NCBI RefSeq assembly: GCF_001433995.1
Contig: NZ_AZCX01000005.1
Coordinates: 62,001-126,000 of the forward strand
Length of the DNA: 64,000 bases
Direction: 5' to 3'
Source of the DNA: Secundilactobacillus kimchicus JCM 15530
GTDB taxonomy: Bacteria; Bacillota; Bacilli; Lactobacillales; Lactobacillaceae
A program made the translations under genes and the position numbers. The stretch's first letter is position 1; the number at the start of each line of letters is the position of its first letter. The notes below the pieces were generated by a model, which saw only the letters and a program-made list of their open reading frames with translations, did no database searches and was not told the origin of the DNA. Positions 7,938 to 15,638 of this stretch are shown one piece after another.

Positions 7938-7953
7938 TTGAGCGAGCGCTCAA
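7938..7953. promoter_or_regulatory. TetR-type operator at mntH
   Basis: TTGAGCG-AG-CGCTCAA is a perfect 7-2-7 inverted repeat just downstream of the -10, the size and form of many TetR-family operators. A second, degenerate copy (TTGAGCGTAGCGAAA) starts at 7975. A TetR gene follows mntH directly and is the natural candidate to bind here. Confidence 0.55.
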
Positions 7954-8100
7954 AATTAGAATTAGCCCTGACATTTGAGCGTAGCGAAATAGCCGCATTA
8001 ATCAGGTTTCAATCCGTGCCGATATGGATTGAAAGTCGATTAATTCGTCCATTTCACGAGTCGTTTCAAATTAGTGCCGAATTTCTAAACCAATAGAAAA
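7954..8100 (+). promoter_or_regulatory. Structured mntH leader (unassigned)
   Basis: This untranslated stretch has no gene. Bases 7998-8004 (ATTAATC) pair with 8038-8044 (GATTAAT), and inside this TTTCAATCC (8007-8015) pairs with GGATTGAAA (8026-8034): a 16-bp stem with one internal loop. I do not see the conserved bases of the yybP-ykoY manganese riboswitch. It may be a regulatory RNA structure or only a stable 5' end. Confidence 0.4.
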
Positions 8101-8112
8101 GAGGTTTTTCTC

Positions 8113-9480
8113 ATGAAGGACACCACAATGAAGACGAAGCACCTGACCACGACTGACGGGACAAACAAGAGTCTCGATGAAGTGAACGGTAGTGTTGAAG
8201 TCCCTAAGAATGCTGGCTTTTTCAAGACGTTAGCGGCTTACACTGGCCCTGGCATTTTGATTGCCGTTGGTTACATGGATCCGGGGAACTGGATCACCTC
8301 AATTGCCGGTGGTGCGCAGTACAAGTACCGGTTGTTAGCTGTTATTTTGATTTCAAGCTTGATTGCCATGATGCTTCAATCCATGGCAGCTAAGCTGGGT
8401 ATTGTCACGGGTAAGGATCTCGCCCAAATGACGCGGGAAAAGACCAGCAAGTCGATGGGGTTCATCCTCTGGATTATCGCTGAATTGGCCATTATGGCGA
8501 CCGATATTGCCGAAATTATCGGGTCTGCGATTGCCATCAAGCTGTTGTTTAACATCCCATTGATTGTGGGGATCTTGATTACCACCGCAGACGTTTTGAT
8601 CTTGTTACTGTTGATGCGGCTGGGGTTCCGTAAGATTGAGGCTATTGTGGCCACTTTGGTAGCGGTCATATTGATGGTTTTCGCTTACGAAGTGTTCTTG
8701 GCCGAACCAAGTATTGGCGGTATTTTGAGCGGGTACATTCCCACCAGTGATATTTTGACGAACCATTCGATGCTTTACTTATCACTTGGGATTATCGGCG
8801 CCACGGTCATGCCGCACGACTTGTACCTGGGGTCATCCATTTCACAAACCCGGAAGGTGGATCGGCGAAACCGCGATGAGTTAGCCAAGGCTGTGCGGTT
8901 CTCCACGATTGATTCTAACTTACAATTATTCTTGGCGTTCATCGTTAACAGTTTGCTGCTGATTTTGGGAGCTGCTCTGTTTTATGGCACGCACAGTTCA
9001 CTGGGCCGCTTCGTTGACCTGTTCAATGCGTTAAATAACAGTCAGATCGTCGGCGCTATTGCCAGTCCAATGTTGAGTATGTTGTTCGCGGTTGCCCTGC
9101 TATCGTCAGGCCAGAGCTCAACGATTACCGGGACTTTATCCGGTCAGATTGTGATGGAAGGCTTCATCCGAGTTAAGGCTCCGCTGTGGTTACAACGGCT
9201 CATTACGCGACTGCTCTCTGTGACGCCGGTCTTGATCTTTGCCATTTACTACCACGGCAACGAAGCTAAGATTGAAAACCTATTGACGTTTTCTCAAGTA
9301 TTCTTAAGTGTGGCCCTGCCATTCGCCATTATTCCGCTGGTGATGTTTACGAGTAACAAGAAGGTCATGGGCGAGTTTGCGAACCACGCTTGGATTAAGT
9401 ACGCTTCTTGGCTCTCTGCCATCGTTTTGATCATCCTTAACATTTACTTGATTCTCCAGACGTTGGGGGTCATGGCTTAA
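8113..9480 (+). CDS. mntH: Nramp manganese/iron transporter MntH
   Basis: A 455-residue proton-coupled divalent metal importer with about eleven membrane helices. The Nramp metal-site motifs are present: DPGNW at residues 56-60 in helix 1 and MPHDLYLGS at 233-241 in helix 6. Lactobacilli accumulate manganese as an antioxidant, and MntH is a main route. The N-terminal 35 residues are hydrophilic. The ATG at 8113 has an AAAGAGG site; an ATG five codons on is possible. It is preceded by a promoter with a TetR-type palindrome and followed by a terminator and a TetR gene. No MntR (DtxR-type) box is evident. Confidence 0.95.
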   Translation: MKDTTMKTKHLTTTDGTNKSLDEVNGSVEVPKNAGFFKTLAAYTGPGILIAVGYMDPGNWITSIAGGAQYKYRLLAVILISSLIAMMLQSMAAKLGIVTGKDLAQMTREKTSKSMGFILWIIAELAIMATDIAEIIGSAIAIKLLFNIPLIVGILITTADVLILLLLMRLGFRKIEAIVATLVAVILMVFAYEVFLAEPSIGGILSGYIPTSDILTNHSMLYLSLGIIGATVMPHDLYLGSSISQTRKVDRRNRDELAKAVRFSTIDSNLQLFLAFIVNSLLLILGAALFYGTHSSLGRFVDLFNALNNSQIVGAIASPMLSMLFAVALLSSGQSSTITGTLSGQIVMEGFIRVKAPLWLQRLITRLLSVTPVLIFAIYYHGNEAKIENLLTFSQVFLSVALPFAIIPLVMFTSNKKVMGEFANHAWIKYASWLSAIVLIILNIYLILQTLGVMA

Positions 9481-9484
9481 CAAG

Positions 9485-9513
9485 AAAATCGACGCACAAG
9501 TCGTCGATTTTTT
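9485..9513 (+). terminator. Terminator after mntH
   Basis: AAAATCGACG pairs with CGTCGATTTT around a seven-base loop, followed by a T run. It ends about 20 bases before the TetR start, so expression of the regulator probably depends on read-through. Confidence 0.8.
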
Positions 9514-9533
9514 GATATTGTCAGGAGGTTATG

Positions 9534-10148
9534 ATGAAAAAAAGTGAAGCCCAACGGACGCTGATTTTAAAAACTGCTCGTGAGTTGTTTGCCAAAAAAG
9601 GGTACAACGCGACTACAACCCGGCAAATTAGTCGGACTGCCAAGACAGCTGAAGGGTTGTTGTATTATTATTTTCCCCACGGCAAACAAGAAATTTTGGA
9701 AACCATTGTTCAGTCAGGAGTGAGTCATCGGCTCAGCTTGTTTAAAGCAGCTGAGGTCAAAGCCGAAGGCCAGTCGTTAACGCAACAAATCATGGGGATT
9801 TTTGAAGCGTTATGTGACGCATTTCAAAGTGAAGCTAGCTATCAATCGTTCATTATTACCATTCGGGAGCGCTCGGTTTTATCGGGGACCCAAGCAGAAT
9901 GGATAACGCAAGCCATTGAGATGGTCGGCAATCATCTCAGCCACTTATTAGCGACCGATCAGGCCTATGCCGGCCTCCCCGACCAGACACGTCTGAACCT
10001 TGCCAGCATTATTGCCGCTATCTTTCAAAAGGTGTTTTACGATGAGCTTCTCATTCGAAATCTCCAGACGATTTCGCCAGCCGCTCGGCAGACGGTTGCG
10101 CATGAATTAGCATGCCTGTTTCAAATGATGCCTCGCGCCAGTTCGTGA
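9534..10148 (+). CDS. TetR/AcrR regulator downstream of mntH
   Basis: A TetR-family regulator of about 204 residues with an N-terminal helix-turn-helix (residues ~25-48, TTTRQISRTAKTAEGLLYYY) and a helical ligand-binding domain. GGAGG at 9524-9528 is five bases from ATG 9534 and only two from ATG 9531, so 9534 is preferred. No promoter is visible between the mntH terminator and this gene; read-through from mntH is likely. The 7-2-7 palindrome at the mntH promoter suggests that it represses mntH and itself. Whether it senses metal or another ligand is unknown. Confidence 0.85.
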   Translation: MKKSEAQRTLILKTARELFAKKGYNATTTRQISRTAKTAEGLLYYYFPHGKQEILETIVQSGVSHRLSLFKAAEVKAEGQSLTQQIMGIFEALCDAFQSEASYQSFIITIRERSVLSGTQAEWITQAIEMVGNHLSHLLATDQAYAGLPDQTRLNLASIIAAIFQKVFYDELLIRNLQTISPAARQTVAHELACLFQMMPRASS

Positions 10149-10154
10149 AAATTA

Positions 10155-10194
10155 GGGTTGGTTAGCCAGAAGTTTTGGTGCTAACCGACCCTTT
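10155..10194 (+). terminator. Terminator after TetR
   Basis: GGGTTGGTTAGC pairs with GCTAACCGACCC (one G-T wobble), a 12-bp stem with a 13-base loop and a short T tail. Confidence 0.6.
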
Positions 10195-10235
10195 ACTATT
10201 GCCAGGATTTGGCGCAGGTGGGGCCGATAAAATGC

Positions 10236-10241
10236 TATAAT
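10236..10241 (+). promoter_or_regulatory. Extended -10 promoter of the ArsR gene
   Basis: TGC-TATAAT is an extended -10 element without a recognisable -35. An ATG overlapping it (10240) therefore cannot be the start codon. CCGATAA (10224-10230) and TTATCGG (10253-10259) form an inverted repeat that brackets the -10 and may be an autoregulatory site. Confidence 0.6.
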
Positions 10242-10275
10242 GAGTGACAACGTTATCGGTAGCGGAGGGATCAAA

Positions 10276-10620
10276 TTGACGAAGGAACAATCGTTATCAG
10301 AAATTGATTTAATTGATGATCAGCGCTTGAAAGAATCGGAACGAATTTTTAAATTGTTGAGTAATCCGACTCGGCTACAAATGTTAAAAGCGCTAGAAGA
10401 GCGAGAATTAAACGTTAGCGAGCTCGGCGAACTGTTGGGCCTGGAACAGTCAGCCGTCTCACACCAGTTAGCCGCGTTGCGCAAACACCAGCTAGTTTCG
10501 GCTGAGCGCGTGGGCAAGGCCAACTATTACCAACTAGATGATCCGCACATCTTAGACGTGGTTAACGAGATGTTGGAACACGTGGATCACGTGATTCGGG
10601 GGAAACGGCACGGGCAGTAA
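10276..10620 (+). CDS. ArsR/SmtB-family metal sensor (CzrA type)
   Basis: A 114-residue winged-helix repressor. The recognition region is [20 protein letters not shown] (residues ~46-65). The C-terminal helix has Asp89-x-His91-(x10)-His102-(x2)-His105, exactly the alpha-5 site used by CzrA and SmtB to bind Zn(II) or Co(II). It should leave DNA when zinc is high. The start is TTG 10276, with GGAGGGA six bases ahead; an ATG at 10240 overlaps the promoter. No transporter is joined to it. The best candidate target in this window is the CDF gene at 6131, which has a TATTCATATGAATA palindrome. Confidence 0.88.
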   Translation: MTKEQSLSEIDLIDDQRLKESERIFKLLSNPTRLQMLKALEERELNVSELGELLGLEQSAVSHQLAALRKHQLVSAERVGKANYYQLDDPHILDVVNEMLEHVDHVIRGKRHGQ

Positions 10621-10682
10621 CTCTGAGAAGTATTGTTTAAGCAGGAATTCGGGATATGATGAAATTTAATTTAAATTTCTCA

Positions 10683-10710
10683 TTGACATCTCATTAATTT
10701 CGAGTATTAT
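10683..10710 (+). promoter_or_regulatory. Promoter of the brnQ T-box leader
   Basis: TTGACA (10683-10688) and TATTAT (10705-10710) are 16 bases apart in AT-rich DNA. It resembles the promoter of the panE T-box transcript, which also begins TTGACATCTC. Confidence 0.8.
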
Positions 10711-10740
10711 TATCACCATACAATATTTAAATATTTTTGA

Positions 10741-11021
10741 TTAAAGACTACGCGTAGAAGAGTAGTTATCAGGAATGTTCAAAGGGAGCCCTGATTAGTG
10801 AGACGGGGTAACTGAACTGATAATGAAAGTAATCTACAAGTCGTGGCCGCGACGGAATTCCGAAGTGGCCGCTGGGAGTGCGCCCATTACAGCAATGAAG
10901 TATCGTCAGCGGATTGCGCATCCGATTGACTGTACTTTCTAAGCTGACCATCGTGAGGTGGTCAGAAAACAAGGTGGTAACGCGTGAAAACGTCCTTAGC
11001 GAAAGCTAAGGGCGTTTTTTA
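10741..11021 (+). promoter_or_regulatory. T-box riboswitch controlling brnQ
   Basis: Stem I carries AGTA (10761-10764) and a GTGAGA apical motif. The T-box core AAGGTGGTAACGCG is at 10971-10984, followed by a terminator (CGTCCTTAGC/GCTAAGGGCG and six T, 10991-11020). The specifier bulge after GAAA reads GTAATC. GTA (Val, 10829-10831) followed by A fits the usual register; ATC (Ile, 10832-10834) is the alternative. Uncharged tRNA would give antitermination and BrnQ synthesis. Confidence 0.88.
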
Positions 11022-11050
11022 GTTATCCCCCACTAACAGGAGGAATCAAT

Positions 11051-12433
11051 ATGAATAAAACGTTAACCAAACGCCAATACTTAATTTTAGGATCATTACT
11101 TTTCGGTTTATTCTTCGGTGCTGGGAACCTGATTTTTCCCATTCATTTAGGTCAGTTAAGTGCTGGTAACTGGGGACCAGCCACCATTGGATTTTTGCTT
11201 ACTGCTATCTTATTGCCCCTTTTATCCATTCTTGCGATTAGTCTGACGCGGAGCAACAGTGCCTACGACTTGGCCTTACCCGCAGGCAAGAAGTTTGCGT
11301 TATTCTTTTTGATCCTGATTCACCTGACGCTTGGAATCCTAGTGGCCTCACCACGGACGGCAACCACCACGTTTGCCATTGGCATTCAACCGTTTTTACC
11401 AAAGCAATTTGACCAAATCGGGTTACTGATTTTCTCCGCTTTGTTCTTCGGTATCGCTTACCTGTTGTCGTTTAACCAGAGCAAAATCACAGATTATGTG
11501 GGAAAGCTATTGAACCCAATCCTGCTTGCCTTGTTGGCCTTTATCTTCTTCATGGCCTTCATTATCAAAGGTGATCTGCGACACATCAATATTTTACCCA
11601 CTGGAACCGGGGCCAATGCTAATCTGATTAACGGGTTTCTACAAGGGTACAACACGATGGACGCGCTAGCAGGTCTTGGATTCGGGGTCACGATTATTGC
11701 AGCCTTGAAACTGTTCGGACTGACCAGTGCCAAGGATCGTTCCAAAGCAGTCGCTAAGGTTGGGGCAATCAGCATGGGCCTCGAGTCCCTCATTTACATC
11801 TTTTTAATTGCGCTGGGTGCTTCGAGTTTGAAATACCTTAAGCTAACGCCTGAAGGGGGCTCAGCCTTCACCCAAATTATGACCCATTATACGGGGCTCG
11901 CTGGGACCGCGATTTTAGGAGCTGTGACGTTTTTGGCCTGCATCACCTCATGTATTGGTATGATGGCGGCGCTGTCGCAGGACTGGGGAAACCGGTTCCC
12001 ACGGTTGGGGTACCACTTTTTCCTAACGATCAGCTGTCTCGGTGCTTTTATTATCGCTAACTTTGGGTTAACCCAAATTATTTTATATTCGACACCTTTG
12101 CTTTCATTTATTTATCCGTTTGCCATGGCGCTCATCTTCTTAGGTATGTTACACCCGTTTATCGGCAAGAACCCGTTGATTTACAAAGCAACGATTGCCT
12201 TAACGACTATTCCCGCCATTTTAGATGGCATTCATACGTTACCACCATTCTTTGCTAACATGAGCTTTTTCTCTTCAATCAACACTTGGGCCGGCCATAC
12301 GGTGCCACTCTTCAATGTGGGCTTGGATTTCTTCCCATTCATGTTGGTTGGCCTGTTGGGGAGCTGGATTATTGCCAAGTTAATGAACTTGACGCCTGCT
12401 CCAACTTTAGGCTCTGAGAAAAACAAGATCTAG
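11051..12433 (+). CDS. brnQ: Branched-chain amino acid carrier BrnQ
   Basis: A 460-residue LIVCS-family symporter with about twelve membrane helices. It has the typical start TKRQYLILGSLLFGLFFGAG and FGAGNLIFP (residues ~22-30). It imports Leu, Ile and Val with a sodium ion or proton. The ATG has an AGGAGG site nine bases ahead. It is controlled by the T-box leader, so it is expected to rise when the cognate tRNA is uncharged. Brn/Liv/Azl genes elsewhere in this window point to active management of branched-chain amino acids. A hairpin downstream ends the transcript. Confidence 0.95.
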   Translation: MNKTLTKRQYLILGSLLFGLFFGAGNLIFPIHLGQLSAGNWGPATIGFLLTAILLPLLSILAISLTRSNSAYDLALPAGKKFALFFLILIHLTLGILVASPRTATTTFAIGIQPFLPKQFDQIGLLIFSALFFGIAYLLSFNQSKITDYVGKLLNPILLALLAFIFFMAFIIKGDLRHINILPTGTGANANLINGFLQGYNTMDALAGLGFGVTIIAALKLFGLTSAKDRSKAVAKVGAISMGLESLIYIFLIALGASSLKYLKLTPEGGSAFTQIMTHYTGLAGTAILGAVTFLACITSCIGMMAALSQDWGNRFPRLGYHFFLTISCLGAFIIANFGLTQIILYSTPLLSFIYPFAMALIFLGMLHPFIGKNPLIYKATIALTTIPAILDGIHTLPPFFANMSFFSSINTWAGHTVPLFNVGLDFFPFMLVGLLGSWIIAKLMNLTPAPTLGSEKNKI

Positions 12434-12505
12434 TTGTGATCACACATAGAACATCATTTGCCAAGTTTTGGCACACATACTGGCGGTTCGCCAGACTGAA
12501 CAGCG

Positions 12506-12537
12506 TAGCGATCGACTTGCCTGCAAGTCGGTCGCTA
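12506..12537 (+). terminator. Terminator-like hairpin after brnQ
   Basis: TAGCGATCGACTTG pairs with CAAGTCGGTCGCTA (one wobble) around a four-base loop. Only a short T tail follows, so termination may be partial. Confidence 0.55.
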
Positions 12538-12659
12538 TTTGCAGTTAAGAGCTGAGTTGTCGGGCCTCGTGGGGTCACAGTTTCGCCCATTGTGTGTATT
12601 TACTTCGGGCCCAATTATCCTTAGGATGGAAGGGAGACTTCAATCCAGGAGGCGTTAAC

Positions 12660-13262
12660 GTGATAACCTACAGTGATATTGATTCAGAATTTGTCGCCCT
12701 TAGCCAACAAGACCGTTGGCAACTATTGGTTAAAATGTTTCGGGACCGCGATTTGCGGCGGCAAATTAACCAAACAACGCTTATCAATAATGATCGCCAA
12801 AAACGGTGGCGAGAAGCCCGTCGACTTGCAAGTCAGGCGGCTGGCCGATGGGCCCTGATTTTCACGTTACTGGTCATTTTGGCCTATCTTGTCATTTCAC
12901 GGAACTGGGCTGGTTTGACTCAATTAACCAGTGTGGCTGCCGTACAGACGGTTAGCCAGTCAACGACGTGGGCCATTGTTGGTATCTGGGGGCTTGGCCT
13001 CGCGCTGCTAGTGGCCTACGGTTACTTGATGAAGGATGGGTTTAAGGTTTACTACCTGATGTTTGCCAACCAGGAAATTAAGGCGCTGGCCCAGTTGCAA
13101 ACAAACGCGGTGGATAGTGAGTCCGTCTACGCGTTATTTGCGGAGTTGAATGCCAGCGGTTATCCTAAGTTTGCAAAATTAGTCAAAGAAAACCCGTATG
13201 AAACGGGCCGCCGTCCTGCGAATAATGGTCCTGATTCTCTATTAGACCGTTTGAAACGGTAA
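12660..13262 (+). CDS. Two-helix membrane protein of unknown function
   Basis: I do not recognise this 200-residue protein. It has a charged N-terminal 60 residues rich in Arg and Gln, two membrane helices (about 65-80 and 104-122) and a soluble C-terminal half. Both ends are probably cytoplasmic. The start is GTG 12660, with AGGAGG seven bases ahead; an earlier in-frame ATG at 12594 lacks a site. It stands alone between brnQ and a bidirectional terminator. No catalytic motif is visible. Confidence 0.65.
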   Translation: MITYSDIDSEFVALSQQDRWQLLVKMFRDRDLRRQINQTTLINNDRQKRWREARRLASQAAGRWALIFTLLVILAYLVISRNWAGLTQLTSVAAVQTVSQSTTWAIVGIWGLGLALLVAYGYLMKDGFKVYYLMFANQEIKALAQLQTNAVDSESVYALFAELNASGYPKFAKLVKENPYETGRRPANNGPDSLLDRLKR

Positions 13263-13276
13263 AAGATTCTTCAAAT

Positions 13277-13332
13277 AAAAGGGGTGCCCTGCCAAACCGA
13301 TGACGGTTTATAGCAGGGCGCCCCTTTGTTTT
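13277..13332. terminator. Bidirectional terminator
   Basis: AAAAGGGGTGCCCTGC pairs with GCAGGGCGCCCCTTTG, enclosing a second small stem (AAACC/GGTTT). It is flanked by A-rich and T-rich ends and separates the converging genes at 12660 (+) and 13352 (-). Confidence 0.8.
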
Positions 13333-13351
13333 ACTGATTCAGTTGGCGTTC

Positions 13352-14002
13352 TTAAAACCGGTGGGTGCCAAACCGGGACGGAATGTGGAGAAGTTCAAAC
13401 ATTAATTCCGTTGTTTCAAACCAGGCCCAGCCAAAGAAGAGTCCCCCGATAATATCGGACGGAAAGTGAACTTGTAAGTACATTCGCGATAGTCCGACCA
13501 GCCCGACCCAGACAATCAATAGGGCGGCTACTATTACACGGGTACTTTGGTGTTGTAGCACGATGGCGATAATTTCCCAAAATAAAATAGCAATGAGCAC
13601 TGCATTGAACGTGTGGCCGCTCGGGAAACTGAAGCCGGTAGCTGGCACCATTTGTTGAAGCGGTCGCGGTCGGGCGACTAAGACTTTGACGCCGTGGACA
13701 ACAAGATTTCCTAAGACGATAAAGACGATGGTTTTGAGGGCGAGCGGATTTTGCCGCATTAGCCATAGTGCGATGGTAATGGTCAGTCCTAAAATCATCA
13801 CGGTCGTCGGATCAGCCATTGCTGTCACCACGTTAAAGAATGTTGTGAGGCCAGGCCGGCCATTGGCCCTCAGAATCCTTAAGAATTGATGATCCAGATG
13901 CCGAAGCGGTTGAAAGCGGCTGACGACAATCGTTGTCCAGACGGCTACCGCCAGCCAGCTAAGGCCAAACACACTTAACCGGTACTTTGATATTTGTTTC
14001 AA
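13352..14002 (-). CDS. PAP2-family membrane phosphatase
   Basis: A 216-residue integral membrane phosphatase of the PAP2 superfamily. All three active-site motifs are present: K106VLVARP, PSGH at 127-130 and SR(x5)H...D at 172-183 (SRMYLQVHFPSD). Such enzymes dephosphorylate lipid phosphates or undecaprenyl diphosphate at the outer face of the membrane, so a role in cell-wall lipid recycling is plausible. The start is TTG 14002 with GGGGGG ahead; longer versions would run into the deformylase-like gene and lose the site. It follows that gene by 20 bases and is probably cotranscribed with it. Confidence 0.88.
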   Translation of the reverse strand: MKQISKYRLSVFGLSWLAVAVWTTIVVSRFQPLRHLDHQFLRILRANGRPGLTTFFNVVTAMADPTTVMILGLTITIALWLMRQNPLALKTIVFIVLGNLVVHGVKVLVARPRPLQQMVPATGFSFPSGHTFNAVLIAILFWEIIAIVLQHQSTRVIVAALLIVWVGLVGLSRMYLQVHFPSDIIGGLFFGWAWFETTELMFELLHIPSRFGTHRF

Positions 14003-14022
14003 GATAATGCCCCCCAGAGATG

Positions 14023-14433
14023 TTAGATTAAGATACCGTTGCAGTGGTCGAGCTCGTGTTGAATGATTTGGGCTGTAAAATCGGTAAACGTTTGGTGCTG
14101 CGACGCAAAGGCGGTCGTTTGATACGTCACGGTGATTTGTTGATAACGCGTCGTCTGGCGTTGTCCAGCCAGGGATAAACACCCCTCAGTGGTTTGGTAC
14201 GGGCCACTTTTAGCCGTGATGGTCGGATTGATCATGGCGACCGGGAGTGGGCCGATGAACAGCGCAATGATGCGTTTATTTTGACTAATCATATTCGCTG
14301 CTAAGCCGACTGCTTCGGCTTTGTGGGCAACTAAGGTATCGAGTAAATCAGTGACAACTTGGCGGTCAGCTGGTGTTGCGACCACGGATGGTTGTTGTAA
14401 TGTCAGGGTGTTTTTATTAATGGGTCGTTTCAT
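14023..14433 (-). CDS. Peptide deformylase-like protein with altered motif 1
   Basis: A 136-residue homologue of peptide deformylase, the metalloenzyme that removes formyl from nascent proteins. The zinc/iron ligands are kept: Cys85 in EGCLS and the HELDH of residues 126-130. Motif 1 reads GLAANM (43-48) in place of G-x-G-L-A-A-x-Q, so the Gln that stabilises the oxyanion is Met. It is also shorter than the main Def of Firmicutes (about 185 residues). It is therefore a paralogue of doubtful deformylase activity, perhaps acting on other acyl groups. The ATG has a GGGAGG site. Confidence 0.85.
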   Translation of the reverse strand: MKRPINKNTLTLQQPSVVATPADRQVVTDLLDTLVAHKAEAVGLAANMISQNKRIIALFIGPLPVAMINPTITAKSGPYQTTEGCLSLAGQRQTTRYQQITVTYQTTAFASQHQTFTDFTAQIIQHELDHCNGILI

Positions 14434-14586
14434 AGCGCGCCTCCCAGAGTGAACTAGGTCTATTATAGGGGGAGTGATTCGGCAAAAGCAATTTAAATTG
14501 GGGTAAAGATGGTGGGCATTAATCGGCGGAATGCGTGATATACTATGGGTGTTGTAGCTAAGCTATTTTGAGAGGAGCGGTTATCA

Positions 14587-15543
14587 ATGAAACAAGTAAA
14601 ACTTGGTGGGCTTGACGCTTTAGAAACGTCGGCCGTTGCTTTAGGGATCATGCGGATGACGGCACTTGATAGTGATCAGGCGGCTAACGTCTTGGAAACA
14701 GCGCACGACCACGGCATTACCATGATTGATTCAGCTGATATTTATGGTAATGGGCACTCTGAAACCGTCTTTGGCGAAGCCCTTAAAAAGACGAGTCTGA
14801 GCCGGGATGACTTTGTCATTCAATCCAAAGGTGGCATTGTTTTGGATCCAGAGCGCAGCCACGGTGATTTGGTATTTGGCCAACGTTATGATTTTTCAAA
14901 GCAACATTTGATTGACGCTGTCGATGGTATTTTGAAACGGATGGGGGTCGATTACCTGGATAGTTTTCTCCTTCACCGGCCTGACACCCTAATGGAACCT
15001 GAGCAAATCAGTGACGCTTTTGACACGTTGACGCGGGCCGGGAAGGTTCGGTATTTTGGGGTATCCAACTTTAACCCCCGGCAAGTTGATCTCGTTCAGG
15101 CCGCGCTTAACCAACGATTGATCATTAATCAGTTGCAATTTAGCTTGATGCACAGTGGGATGGTCGACTTCGGCATTCACACTAATATGAAGGATGACGG
15201 CAGCGTTGATCACGACGGTGGAATCCTTGAGTATAGTCGGTTGAAACAGATGACCATTCAAACCTGGTCACCGTTCCAGTTCGGGATGTTTGGCGGGCCG
15301 TTCATCGATAATCCTAAGTTTCCAGAGTTGAACACCAAGTTGCAAGCCTTAGCTGATAAGTATGGTGTCTCTAAGAACGCCATTGCCACGGCGTGGATTC
15401 TTCGCCACCCAGCTAACATGCAAGTGTTACTGGGGACCATGACGCCAGCGCACATTACGGATTCGGCTAACGGTGGTGACATTGTGTTAGACGCGCAAGA
15501 GTGGTACGACTTGTACTTCGCGGCTGGGAATACGTTACCGTAA
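14587..15543 (+). CDS. Aldo/keto reductase, YdhF-like
   Basis: A 318-residue AKR of the COG4989/YdhF group. The tetrad is Asp48 and Tyr53 in IDSADIYG, Lys81 in QSKGG and His130 in LLHRPD. The Q-rich loop and C-terminal LLGTMTPAHI follow the family pattern. The substrate is unknown; members reduce carbonyls with NADPH. The ATG has a GAGAGGAG site. It is a single-gene unit with its own terminator, and its paralogues at 6804, 37170 and 60709 belong to other AKR groups. Confidence 0.9.
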   Translation: MKQVKLGGLDALETSAVALGIMRMTALDSDQAANVLETAHDHGITMIDSADIYGNGHSETVFGEALKKTSLSRDDFVIQSKGGIVLDPERSHGDLVFGQRYDFSKQHLIDAVDGILKRMGVDYLDSFLLHRPDTLMEPEQISDAFDTLTRAGKVRYFGVSNFNPRQVDLVQAALNQRLIINQLQFSLMHSGMVDFGIHTNMKDDGSVDHDGGILEYSRLKQMTIQTWSPFQFGMFGGPFIDNPKFPELNTKLQALADKYGVSKNAIATAWILRHPANMQVLLGTMTPAHITDSANGGDIVLDAQEWYDLYFAAGNTLP

Positions 15544-15567
15544 GCCTTAGCAAAACAAACAACAAAA

Positions 15568-15612
15568 GAATGCGGAAAACTTGGCGCCACCAAGCTTTTC
15601 GCATTCTTTTTA
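15568..15612 (+). terminator. Terminator after YdhF-like AKR
   Basis: GAATGCGGAAAACTTGG pairs with CCAAGCTTTTCGCATTC (one mismatch), followed by five T. Confidence 0.85.
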
Positions 15613-15638
15613 GGGTTGCAAATGGCGTTGACCAGTCG

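Noticed and set aside
7926-8112. yybP-ykoY manganese riboswitch before mntH
   Set aside because: The leader folds well but lacks the conserved loop sequences of that riboswitch.
10240-10275. ATG at 10240 as start of the ArsR gene
   Set aside because: It overlaps the TATAAT of the likely promoter and has no ribosome site; TTG 10276 has GGAGGGA.
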